Part shown: positions 12,874-20,323 of the stretch, piece after piece
Position numbering within the stretch: position 1 is the first letter of the stretch
Layout of the letters: each line of letters opens with the position of its first letter
NCBI GenBank assembly: GCA_031421855.1
Contig: JANOPN010000046.1
Coordinates: 1-27,277, forward strand
Length of the DNA stretch: 27,277 nucleotides
Direction: 5' to 3'
Source of the DNA: JAAFHN01 sp031421855
Lineage (GTDB): Bacteria; Pseudomonadota; Gammaproteobacteria; Burkholderiales; Burkholderiaceae_C
The notes under the pieces: generated by a model
Seen by the model: only the letters and a program-made list of their open reading frames with translations
What the model was told of the DNA's origin: nothing
Database searches by the model: none
Program-made: the position numbers and the translations under genes

Positions 12874-15491
12874 AACGCCGCAGCCTCATGAAAATCGGCG
12901 GTGCGGCGCTGTCCACACTGGCCATGGGCGAGATGATTTTGCTCAGCCCCGACGCCCAAGCTGCCAGCCTTTTTGATGTGTTCAAGCAAAAGCCTAAGCT
13001 GGTGGGTCAGCGCAAAGCGGTGCGCCGCGCCAACGGCAAGGGCCGCGTGCCCAACGACTACAGCAAGGCCACGATTGTTAAAGGCGTCTGCCTGAACTGC
13101 TCCACCGTGTGCGGCATTCAGGGCTACGTGATCGACGGCAAACTCGTCAAAGTGGGCGGCAACCCAGAAGACCCCAACAACGGCAAAAGCCTGTGCGCCA
13201 AGGGGCAATCTGGCCCCACCATCAACAACTACCCCGAGCGGCTGCTGTACCCAATGAAGCGGGTCGGTGCGCGAGGCGAGGGCAAATGGCAGCGCATTTC
13301 GTGGGACGAGGCTTACAACGAGGTCGCGGTTCGCATTCGCAAGGCCATGGATGAAGGCAAGCCCGAAGAGGTGGCGATTCAAATTGGCCGCTCGCGCATT
13401 GGCGAGGAGATGACTCGGTTTTTGAATGCGATTGGCTCGCCGTCACTGTTTAACCACCGAGCGCTGTGTTCATCCAACAAGCGCGCTGCCAACTACGCGT
13501 TGCTGGGCGAGACGGATTGGGAGTCGGGTGACTTTGAGCGGGCCAAGTACATCTTGAATTTTGGTGCGAACTTTTATGAAGCGCACCAAGGTGCGATTCA
13601 CACCGCCAAGCGCATCATTCGGGGCCGATACGACAACGGGGCCAAGTTGGTCACGCTGGATGTGCGCTGCTCCAACACGGCAGGGCGCTCGGACGAGTGG
13701 TTGTGCCCCAATCCGGGGTCGGACGGTGCCGTGGCGCTGGCGATGGGCAATGCGATTTTTGCTGCCGGCAAACACGATGCCAAGTGGCTTGACACGTGGT
13801 CAAACGTGCCCAGTGACGAGTTGGCGAAGTGGATCGCGCCGTACACACCTGAGTGGGGTGAACAAAAGTCGGGCATCTCCGCCGACATCATTCGCCGTGT
13901 GGCCTTGGAGTTTGCAGCAGCCGGGCCGCGCGCCATTGCGTTCACCAACCGGGGATCGGGCGCGCATTACAACGGCTTCAACGCCGACCGCGCCATTGTC
14001 ATGCTCAATGCCATTGTGGGCTCAATTGGGCAGGTGGGCGGGTATTGCTACGGAGAAGAGCCCACTCGGGTGCCGCCGCGTGTGTTTCCCCAGCCCATGC
14101 CCAGGCCGCCCGCCCCAACGGCCAAAAGCGCCATCGAAAACCCGCCCGAGTGGCCGCTGGCCAACAAATGGCAGCGGATGAAGGTTGGGCAGATCGTGTA
14201 CCAAGGCATCAAGGAAGGCCGGGGCAAGATTCAGCTCTACATCAGCTACACCGTGGCTGCGCCGCAGACCTGGCCCGAGGGGCGCAGCCTCACGGTTGAG
14301 GTGTTGAAGAGTGAAAAGCTGATTCCGTTCCATGTGTGCTCTGATGTGGTTTATTCTGAGCAAGCGCATTGGGCTGATTTGATCTTGCCTGATGCCAGCT
14401 ACACCGAACGCTGGGGGTTCGATACCCGCAACAACATGGAGCTGCGAGACTACGTGACGCTGCGCCAGCCGATGGTCAAGCCACCGGGTGAATGCGTGAG
14501 CTTTGTTGACTCGATGATCGAAATCGGCAAGCGCATCAGCCCCAAAACCGCGCAGTATTTCCAATTCAAAGACCACGAAGATTGGCTGCGCCAGCGCTGC
14601 ACCGCTTTTGGCCAAAAACTTGGTGAAGATGGTTTTGAGTACATGAAGCGACACGGCGTGTGGCAAGACTTGAGCAAGCCCAAGTACTACGAGTTGTTCG
14701 CATGGGAGTTGACGCCCGCGCAGCTCAAAGACACGCGCGTGGACGAAAAAGGCGGTGTGATTCGCAAAGCGGCAGACGGTAAAGAGTCGTTGGTTGGTTT
14801 GATGGTGGACGGCAAGGCGCGGCGAGGATTTGCCACATCGTCGCGCAAATTTTCGATCTATCACAAAGACGTGGAAGATGCGGCCCGCCAAATGGGCTTC
14901 ACTGAAGATGGTGGCAAAGGCATGCCCACGTACTTTGGCGTACCGTCAATTGACAAAATGACGACTGAGATGCTGCATTTGGTGACGTTCAAGTGGAACG
15001 TGCACACCCAAGGCCGAACCCAAAGCCAAAAGTACCTCACCGAGATCGTGCACCACAACCCCATGTGGATCAACACGGCCACGGCCAGGCGATTGGGCAT
15101 CAAGTCAGGCGACAAGGTCGCCGTCACGACCTATCGACCGCATGGGCATCAGATGAAAAATGGTGGCGACGTGGTGGGCACCGCAGAGATCACCGCCTTT
15201 GTGACCGAGGGCATTCACCCACGGGTATTGGCCGTGTCAAACACCTTGGGCAACTTGTTTCATGGCCGGGCGGCAACTGCGCTGGGTGGCAAGCGCGGCC
15301 GGTCGCCGGCTTGGGACGAGCCGGATGACGACGTCGACCAAGATCTGGACGATGACATCTGGTGGGACCCACGCAAGGGCGGTACTGGCGCGGGCTACAA
15401 CATCAATGCGATTTTGCCAATCCAACCCGCGCCACTGGTGGGCATGCAGGGCTGGTACGACACGGTTTGCACGGTGAAACGGGTGACCTGA
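12870..15491 (+). CDS. Tat-exported molybdopterin oxidoreductase catalytic subunit (substrate unknown)
   Basis: 873 residues of the DMSO reductase family. A twin-arginine signal (KRRSLMKIGG, residues 2-11) ends near AQA (29-31). A [4Fe-4S] site follows: C74, C77, C81 and C109. C200 in NHRALCSSNKRAAN is in the position of the protein ligand to molybdenum, so this is a Cys-type enzyme (like Psr/Phs, Nap and Fdh-Cys) rather than a Ser- or Asp-type. The dinucleotide-binding C-terminal domain is present. An unusual acidic insert (DEPDDDVDQDLDDDIWWD, about 815-832) lies near the C-terminus. The partner ferredoxin overlaps by 4 bases. No NrfD/PsrC membrane subunit, maturation chaperone or cytochrome follows: the next gene is on the other strand. 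Sulfur oxyanion or polysulfide chemistry is plausible from family resemblance but not demonstrated. Confidence 0.9.
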   Translation: MKRRSLMKIGGAALSTLAMGEMILLSPDAQAASLFDVFKQKPKLVGQRKAVRRANGKGRVPNDYSKATIVKGVCLNCSTVCGIQGYVIDGKLVKVGGNPEDPNNGKSLCAKGQSGPTINNYPERLLYPMKRVGARGEGKWQRISWDEAYNEVAVRIRKAMDEGKPEEVAIQIGRSRIGEEMTRFLNAIGSPSLFNHRALCSSNKRAANYALLGETDWESGDFERAKYILNFGANFYEAHQGAIHTAKRIIRGRYDNGAKLVTLDVRCSNTAGRSDEWLCPNPGSDGAVALAMGNAIFAAGKHDAKWLDTWSNVPSDELAKWIAPYTPEWGEQKSGISADIIRRVALEFAAAGPRAIAFTNRGSGAHYNGFNADRAIVMLNAIVGSIGQVGGYCYGEEPTRVPPRVFPQPMPRPPAPTAKSAIENPPEWPLANKWQRMKVGQIVYQGIKEGRGKIQLYISYTVAAPQTWPEGRSLTVEVLKSEKLIPFHVCSDVVYSEQAHWADLILPDASYTERWGFDTRNNMELRDYVTLRQPMVKPPGECVSFVDSMIEIGKRISPKTAQYFQFKDHEDWLRQRCTAFGQKLGEDGFEYMKRHGVWQDLSKPKYYELFAWELTPAQLKDTRVDEKGGVIRKAADGKESLVGLMVDGKARRGFATSSRKFSIYHKDVEDAARQMGFTEDGGKGMPTYFGVPSIDKMTTEMLHLVTFKWNVHTQGRTQSQKYLTEIVHHNPMWINTATARRLGIKSGDKVAVTTYRPHGHQMKNGGDVVGTAEITAFVTEGIHPRVLAVSNTLGNLFHGRAATALGGKRGRSPAWDEPDDDVDQDLDDDIWWDPRKGGTGAGYNINAILPIQPAPLVGMQGWYDTVCTVKRVT

Positions 15492-15499
15492 CGGCGGTG

Positions 15500-15934
15500 T
15501 CAATGCACCACGGAGCTGGGTACGGAAGCGACGCAGTTTGCGTCAATCTCCGCGCCGAGTCTTGCAAGTTTTCGGTCTAGGGTGAGCAGCTGGCATCCGG
15601 TTTGCAGTGCAGTTGCAACAAACATCATGTCGTATACCGGGTGCTGGTGTCGAATGGCAAGCTGGAGCGCATGAATCATGACGTGGCCTTCGTTGATGAA
15701 CTCATCAACGAAGGCGATGCCATTCTCAAGCTTTGCTACTGCCAAAACCGGATCGAGTCCGGCAAACCGGACTTGCTTCCACAGTGCATTGGCTAACTCA
15801 CTTTGAAACAAAGCCGGGGCAATCACTCGCTGCGCTTGGTCTAGGCGATCCACCAGCCAAGCTGCGTGTTCGCCGTCAAGCACGATGTTTGCCGCGGCTG
15901 AGGTGTCAAGAACATACCGTGTTAGTTTGCTCAT
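15500..15934 (-). CDS. PIN-domain toxin (VapC type)
   Basis: 144 residues, a single PIN nuclease domain. The acidic metal-binding residues are all present: D10 (YVLDTSA), E46 (QSELANAL), D102 (VYDMMFVATA) and D120 (LTLDRKLA). VapC proteins are Mg2+-dependent RNases, commonly acting on tRNA or rRNA. The start is the ATG at 15934, four bases after the antitoxin stop; the frame is open further upstream but that overlaps the antitoxin. A long palindrome (15686-15715) lies inside the gene. The gene is intact. Convergent with the molybdoenzyme gene (8-base gap). Confidence 0.9.
   Translation of the reverse strand: MSKLTRYVLDTSAAANIVLDGEHAAWLVDRLDQAQRVIAPALFQSELANALWKQVRFAGLDPVLAVAKLENGIAFVDEFINEGHVMIHALQLAIRHQHPVYDMMFVATALQTGCQLLTLDRKLARLGAEIDANCVASVPSSVVH
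15686..15715. repeat. 30-bp near-perfect palindrome inside the PIN toxin gene
   Basis: Arms of 14 bases (GCCTTCGTTGATGA at 15686-15699 and its complement TCATCAACGAAGGC at 15702-15715) are separated by two bases. It encodes AFVDEFINEG in the toxin. The perfect symmetry is more than the protein sequence requires. Confidence 0.8.
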
Positions 15935-15938
15935 CGCA

Positions 15939-16208
15939 TCAGTCGCGATCTCGGGTTTCACGCTGCCAAGCTTCAATTTGCGCAGCAATCACATCTGGTG
16001 CACGCCCTTCCAAAGCTCGATCAGCCATGCGCTTTCGAACGGCCGCTAATGCGAGCTTGCGTCGTGAGCTTGTCGGGTCGGTGCCTAACAAAGAGCGTTC
16101 AAGTTCAACCACCGCCTGTTGCGTCAAACTGCGTCGTGATTGCTCAGCGCGCGCTGACAGGATTGCGTGTAGTTCATCGGGAAGTTGGCGTATTTGAAGC
16201 GTTGTCAT
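15939..16208 (-). CDS. FitA/Arc-type ribbon-helix-helix antitoxin
   Basis: 89 residues. The N-terminal ribbon TTLQIRQLPDELHAILSARA and helix SRRSLTQQAVVELER are typical of FitA/VapB-type ribbon-helix-helix antitoxins. The C-terminal region (AIEAWQRETRDRD-like, residues 60-89) would wrap around the toxin. The start at 16208 is chosen because the motif begins there; the open frame reaches 16334 but overlaps the amiC end. The stop is four bases before the PIN toxin ATG, so this is a two-gene operon, presumably autorepressed at the 16209-16293 intergenic region. Confidence 0.87.
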   Translation of the reverse strand: MTTLQIRQLPDELHAILSARAEQSRRSLTQQAVVELERSLLGTDPTSSRRKLALAAVRKRMADRALEGRAPDVIAAQIEAWQRETRDRD

Positions 16209-16293
16209 GAGCTTTTGGTTTGCGCAAGGTGGCCTGAAAGTTGGTTCATTATGCATGCAGATTGCAGCACGCGTCAGCGAAATTGGTGTCGCG

Positions 16294-17766
16294 TCAAACT
16301 GACCGCACCCGAGCCAGCGGTGGGTTCTTGCCAAAATAGCGTTTGATGCCTCGCATCAGCGCGTCGGCTAATTGTGTTTGATACGCGTCGCTGGCTAGGC
16401 GTTGTTCTTCGTCAGGGTTGCTGATGAAGGCGGTCTCGACCAGCACGCTGGGAATGTCGTGGGCTTTGAGCACGGCAAACCCGGCTTGCTCGACCTTGGG
16501 CTTGTGGAGTTTGGCGAACGCGCCGATTTCGCGCAAAAATTTGTCGCCGAGCTGCAGCGAGTCGTTGATTTGTGCCACCGTGCTCATCTCCAACAAGGTG
16601 CGTTGCAGGGTTTTGTCTTTGACGGCGATGTTGACGCCGCCGACCAAGTCGGCGGCGTTTTCTTTTTGGGCCATGTATCGGGCCATGGCGCTGGTTGCGC
16701 CTTTGGTGGACAGCGCAAACACGCTGGCTCCGCTGGCGCTGTCTTTGGTGAACGCGTCGGCGTGGATGGAGATCATCAAGTCGGCCTGCACCCGCTGAGC
16801 TTTTTGCACGCGGGTGGCCAGTGGGACAAAGAAGTCTGCGTCGCGGGTGAGGAATGCGCGCATGGGCAGGCTCAAGTTTTGGCCGCCTTGCCGGGTGGTG
16901 ATGGTGGTGGCGTTGATGCGCTCGCGCAGCTTCAAGGCGATGGCCAAGACGACGTCTTTTTCGCGGGTTCCGGCGGGGCCGATGGCTCCGGGGTCTTCGC
17001 CACCGTGGCCGGGGTCTAGGGCGATGACGATGAAGCGGGTGGTGGCATCTGCTGGCTGCGGGGCTGGCTGGGGTGCTGGTGGGGGTGAAATCGGCTCCGG
17101 AACCGGTGATTTAGTGGCATTTATGCCCTTGGTCGCCGGATTCATTGGGCTCGATGCTACTAAAATAGGAGTGACTGCTGTCGCGCTTGATGCCGGCTTG
17201 GCGGTCGCGGCCTTCGCAGGGACCGCTGGCGGCGCAGATTTAGACAGAAACTCGGCAAGCGGGTCGGTGGCTGCGGGTTTGGATGCGGCTGGCGTCGCAG
17301 CCGCCATTCGGTCGGCAATCAACGACTCGAGCGGATCACGGGCCAGCTCGGGGTACAAATCAAACACCAAGCGGTGCTGGTAGCCTGCAGCGGGCACGGG
17401 CTCCAAGTTGAACACTTGGGGTAGGGAGCGTTGCTTGAGGTCGAACACGAGTCGCACCACTGCGGGGGCAAATTGCCCCGCGCGCGCGCCGCTGATGTGC
17501 GGGTCGTCAACTTTGACCTTGGCAATCAACTCGCGCAGGGTGTTGCTGAGCTCGATGCCTTGCAAGTCGACGGCCAGACGCGGCGGATCAGCGACAAAGG
17601 TGTGAGTCGCTTGCAGCGGTGTGTCGGACTCAATCGTGACGCGCGTGTACTCGGGCGCAGGCCAAACCCGCACGGCGATGATGCGGGCTCCCCAGGCGAT
17701 TTGCGTCGGGCCGAGGGTCAAAATCAGACCCTGGGTGGCGAGTCGGGTGAATTCGCGGCGCTTCAT
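16294..17766 (-). CDS. amiC: N-acetylmuramoyl-L-alanine amidase AmiC
   Basis: 490 residues. It cleaves septal peptidoglycan cross-bridges during cell separation. A Tat-like signal (KRREFTRLA, residues 2-10) precedes an AMIN domain (about 28-138), then a long Ala/Pro-rich linker (about 150-242) and an Amidase_3 domain (245-480). Zinc and catalytic residues: H254 in DPGHGGEDPGA, E269 in TREKD, H335 in ISIHADA, and E444 in VETAFISN. The linker carries repeat copy R8 (residues about 199-214). The gene starts inside the end of tsaE (4-base overlap), the common tsaE-amiC order. A terminator-like hairpin on the opposite strand is at 16634-16665. Domain spacing is otherwise normal for the family. Confidence 0.95.
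   Translation of the reverse strand: MKRREFTRLATQGLILTLGPTQIAWGARIIAVRVWPAPEYTRVTIESDTPLQATHTFVADPPRLAVDLQGIELSNTLRELIAKVKVDDPHISGARAGQFAPAVVRLVFDLKQRSLPQVFNLEPVPAAGYQHRLVFDLYPELARDPLESLIADRMAAATPAASKPAATDPLAEFLSKSAPPAVPAKAATAKPASSATAVTPILVASSPMNPATKGINATKSPVPEPISPPPAPQPAPQPADATTRFIVIALDPGHGGEDPGAIGPAGTREKDVVLAIALKLRERINATTITTRQGGQNLSLPMRAFLTRDADFFVPLATRVQKAQRVQADLMISIHADAFTKDSASGASVFALSTKGATSAMARYMAQKENAADLVGGVNIAVKDKTLQRTLLEMSTVAQINDSLQLGDKFLREIGAFAKLHKPKVEQAGFAVLKAHDIPSVLVETAFISNPDEEQRLASDAYQTQLADALMRGIKRYFGKNPPLARVRSV
16634..16665 (+). other. Terminator-like hairpin and T-run antisense to amiC
   Basis: 11-base arms ACGCCGCCGAC (16634-16644) and GTCGGCGGCGT (16648-16658) with a CAA loop, directly followed on the plus strand by TTTCTTTTT. 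The encoded peptide (AADLVGGVN) is a conserved amidase motif, which may explain the symmetry by chance. Confidence 0.35.
17123..17176 (+). repeat. Dispersed repeat, copy R8 (inside amiC linker)
   Basis: TATGCCCTTGGTCGCCGG, ATTCATTGGGCTCGATGC, TACTAAAATAGGAGTGACT. amiC reads it antisense as TPILVASSPMNPATKGI, between the AMIN and amidase domains. Confidence 0.85.
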
Positions 17767-18326
17767 GGTGAATCAGCGTTTCGGGCGCAGGTCAAGAGTG
17801 CCAAACCGGTGGGCGTTTGGGCTGTGAGCACAATTTGCCTCGGGCTCGCGGTTGAATCATCGAGGGTGTCTGGTTCGGTGGGAATGAGTTCGATCAGTAA
17901 ATCGCAGCCTGGCAATTCGCCATCCTGGCCATCCGCGCCAGCACCGCCACTGTTCGAACGCGCTTTTTCCGCCCATTCGACCACTTTGAGGCCTGGCGCT
18001 GCAAACGCGTCGCGAAATCCGGCGCTGAGCCACTCACTTGGGTCGTCAAAGCGATAAAAATCAAAGTGCCAGGCCGTGAACGAACCCTGATTGGGTGCGT
18101 CGATGTCGTAGCTCTCGGCCAGTGCATAAGTGGGGCTTTTGACGCGCCCAGTCACGCCCAAGGCCTGCAGCAGGTGGCGCGTGAGCGTGGTTTTACCGGC
18201 ACCGAGTTCGCCACGCAGCTCGATGAAGGCATCGTTCAGTTGCGGGCAAGTCGCCAAGGCGCGGGCCAGTATTTGGGTGTCGGTCTCTGTGTTGGCTTGG
18301 GCGCGCCAAGTCTCAAAGGTGCTCAT
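17763..18326 (-). CDS. tsaE: tRNA threonylcarbamoyladenosine biosynthesis ATPase TsaE
   Basis: 187 residues. TsaE is the ATPase partner of TsaB/TsaD in making t6A37 on ANN-decoding tRNAs, in the cytoplasm. Walker A is GELGAGKTT (39-47), followed by RHLLQALGVTGRVKSPTYAL, the family's switch region with the SPTY motif. The WHFDFYR and EWAEKAR segments are also typical. A Gly/Asp-rich insertion (about residues 126-137) makes it slightly longer than the roughly 155-residue norm. It overlaps amiC by four bases (operon). Its promoter region is almost entirely occupied by the MITE-like element at 18338-18439. Confidence 0.95.
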   Translation of the reverse strand: MSTFETWRAQANTETDTQILARALATCPQLNDAFIELRGELGAGKTTLTRHLLQALGVTGRVKSPTYALAESYDIDAPNQGSFTAWHFDFYRFDDPSEWLSAGFRDAFAAPGLKVVEWAEKARSNSGGAGADGQDGELPGCDLLIELIPTEPDTLDDSTASPRQIVLTAQTPTGLALLTCARNADSP

Positions 18327-18337
18327 CTCGGTTTCTT

Positions 18338-18439
18338 AGGACTGACGCAAAACCGCCCCAGCCGCGTTGCAGCTCCTAGCCGTGCTGTTCGCACTGTCGT
18401 CGTCGCTGCGCCTTGCTGGGACAATTTTACGTAAGTCCT
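18338..18439. mobile_element. 102-bp MITE-like element, copy 1 (between tsaE and queG)
   Basis: Bounded by AGGACTGACGCAAAA and the complement of AGGACTTACGTAAAA (two mismatches between its ends); about 96% identical to copy 2 (four differences by eye). It fills about 80% of the 129-base divergent tsaE-queG intergenic region. It sits between T and A, as TA-type target duplication would leave, and TCT flanks both ends. It has no coding capacity. Confidence 0.8.
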
Positions 18440-18455
18440 ATCTAATGGTGAGTCC

Positions 18456-19586
18456 ATGAGCGAGCCTAACCCAAATCTTGAACCCCACGAGGCACAGGCC
18501 CTGTGGTTGCGCCTGTGCGAGCACGCCAAAACACTGGGTTTTGCTGAAATCGGCGTGTCAAACGTCGATTTGGGTCTTGCCGAGGTTGGGTTGATGGCTT
18601 GGCTGGCCGAGGGTTCGCACGGCGACATGGCCTACATGGCGTCGCACGGGTTGAAGCGCGCTCGCCCAGCGGAACTGGTTGAAGGCACGCTCAGTGTGTT
18701 GACGGCGCGCATGGATTATTTGCCCCGGCACGCGGCTGATGACTGGCAAACGGTTGAGCTCAACCGGCCCAGCCATCCCTCGGCAGGCACGGTGTCGATC
18801 TACGCGCGTGGCCGCGACTACCACCGCGTGTTGCGTCAGCGCCTGGCGCGCTTGGCCGAAGCGGTGCAAAGCGAGTTGGATCAAATGGGCAAAGGGGCAG
18901 GGCTTGCCGCGCGCGCCTTCACTGACAGCGCGCCGGTGTTGGAGGTCGAACTGGCAAGCCGAAGCGGAACCGGCTGGCGTGGCAAGCACACGCTGGCTTT
19001 GCACCGAGACGGTGGCAGCCTGTTCTTTTTAGGCGAGATTTTCCTCAACGTCGCGCTACCCGAGACCCCAAGCGTCGAGTCAAACTGCGGCTCGTGCAGC
19101 GCCTGCATCACCGCCTGCCCGACTCAGGCCATCACAGCACCCTACAGGCTTGATGCGCGGCGCTGCATCAGCTACCTCACGATCGAACACGCTGGAGCGA
19201 TCCCGCTTGAGTTTCGTGCGGCAATCGGCAACCGAATTTATGGCTGCGACGACTGCCAAACCGCTTGCCCGTGGAACAAGTTTGCCCAGCGCTCGCCACT
19301 GCCCGACTTTGATGAGCGCGCGGGCTTAAACGCACAGGCCTTGAGCGAGTTGCTCGGGTGGAGCGAGGCGAGGTTTTTGGCCATGACCGAAGGCAGCGCC
19401 ATTCGGCGGATCGGCCACCAACGTTGGCAGCGCAACGCGTGCGTCGCAGCCGGTAACGCCCTGCGCGCTGCGCAGCTACCGGCATCGGAGCGTGACGCAA
19501 TTGTTCAAGCCTTGCGCGGCGTGCTGCAAACGGCCGACGAGTTGGTGTGCGAACACGCGCGGTGGGCGCTTGAGTTTCACGAGTAG
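18456..19586 (+). CDS. queG: Epoxyqueuosine reductase QueG
   Basis: 376 residues. It catalyses the last step of queuosine synthesis, reduction of epoxyqueuosine to queuosine in tRNA, using cobalamin and two [4Fe-4S] clusters. The ferredoxin part has C211, C214, C217 and C221 (CGSCSACITAC), C237, and C264, C267 and C271 (CDDCQTAC). The catalytic Asp region RAFTDSAPVLEVELA is at 153-167. The conserved WNKFAQRSPLPDF follows the last cluster. A HEAT-like C-terminal part (WQRNACVAAGN onwards) is normal. The ATG at 18456 is preceded by GGTGAG. MITE-like copies lie immediately upstream and 98 bases downstream, so its promoter must lie in or beyond the element. Confidence 0.95.
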   Translation: MSEPNPNLEPHEAQALWLRLCEHAKTLGFAEIGVSNVDLGLAEVGLMAWLAEGSHGDMAYMASHGLKRARPAELVEGTLSVLTARMDYLPRHAADDWQTVELNRPSHPSAGTVSIYARGRDYHRVLRQRLARLAEAVQSELDQMGKGAGLAARAFTDSAPVLEVELASRSGTGWRGKHTLALHRDGGSLFFLGEIFLNVALPETPSVESNCGSCSACITACPTQAITAPYRLDARRCISYLTIEHAGAIPLEFRAAIGNRIYGCDDCQTACPWNKFAQRSPLPDFDERAGLNAQALSELLGWSEARFLAMTEGSAIRRIGHQRWQRNACVAAGNALRAAQLPASERDAIVQALRGVLQTADELVCEHARWALEFHE

Positions 19587-19684
19587 GCTGATGCAAACCC
19601 TTCCAGTGGTATTCCATGGCGGTAGTTGACGAGCAGGGTTCGAATGGGCGACGCAGGTAATTGGCGCGGTTGAGAAGCACTGAT

Positions 19685-19786
19685 AGGACTTACGCAAAAC
19701 CGCCCCAGCCGCGTTGCAGCTCCTAGCCGTGCTATTCGCACTGTCGTCGTCGCTGCGCCTTGCTGGAACAATTTTGCGTAAGTCCT
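19685..19786. mobile_element. 102-bp MITE-like element, copy 2 (downstream of queG)
   Basis: Perfect 15-bp terminal inverted repeats (AGGACTTACGCAAAA and its complement TTTTGCGTAAGTCCT) and an imperfect long internal inverted repeat, so transcripts would fold into a hairpin. Flanked by T and A. Same orientation as copy 1. The 98 bases between the queG stop and this element contain no recognisable gene. Confidence 0.85.
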
Positions 19787-19864
19787 AACTCAAAATCAGG
19801 CGACATTAATCACAAAAGTTGTTAATATGAAAATTCAATCACGACATGAAAGCGACCGCACAAT

Positions 19865-20248
19865 ATGAAGAAAATTGCATTATTTTTGATCGCTTTCACG
19901 CTTTTTGCCGGCAATGTCCAGGCATATTGGGTAAATAAACAGATCAGCCAGTACCCCTTTGTGGCCTCTGAAGCCCGCGCCGCGCAAATTCGCGGAGGTG
20001 TGACGAAGATCACCAAGGGCATGACTTTCAATCAGACAAAGGCCGTTTTAGGCGATGCTGACGAAGTCCGCGCAATCATGATGACATCGCCGATGACCGG
20101 CCAGCGTTTACTCACGGGTTACACCCATTCATTCGTCGTTCGGCGCATGGCCGCAGATGGCCCGCCCGATCAAAAGCAAGAAGCTGTGCTTCGGGTTTGG
20201 TTCGACACCAACCGGCGAGTGAGCATCGTGGACCATTGGGGTTTGTGA
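19865..20248 (+). CDS. Small secreted protein, BamE/SmpA-like region (hypothetical)
   Basis: 127 residues with a clear Sec signal peptide (KKIALFLIAFTLFAGNVQA, residues 2-20). The segment ITKGMTFNQTKAVLGDADEVR resembles the start of the BamE/OmlA-type fold (a Gly-x-Thr-x-x-x-hydrophobic, then LGDPDE-like turn), and the end RVWFDTNRRVSIVDHWGL resembles that fold's last strands. There is no lipobox, so it would be periplasmic or secreted. The beginning of the gene and its upstream region are more AT-rich than the neighbours, suggesting more recent acquisition. The ribosome binding site is weak. The gene stands alone, 78 bases after MITE-like copy 2. Function unknown. Confidence 0.7.
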   Translation: MKKIALFLIAFTLFAGNVQAYWVNKQISQYPFVASEARAAQIRGGVTKITKGMTFNQTKAVLGDADEVRAIMMTSPMTGQRLLTGYTHSFVVRRMAADGPPDQKQEAVLRVWFDTNRRVSIVDHWGL

Positions 20249-20323
20249 TCGACAAAGTTGCGTGGTGACGGGTCCGGCCGGTTTCAATCGTCAGACCTGT
20301 TGTTCTTTGTCTGGCTGTAATCC

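Noticed and set aside
14022..14891. 289-codon minus-strand frame inside the molybdoenzyme gene
   Set aside because: Antisense shadow of a clearly conserved catalytic subunit.
19177..19680. 167-codon minus-strand frame overlapping the queG 3' end
   Set aside because: Most of it is antisense to queG; the first about 30 residues, from the 98-base gap, do not match a family I recognise.
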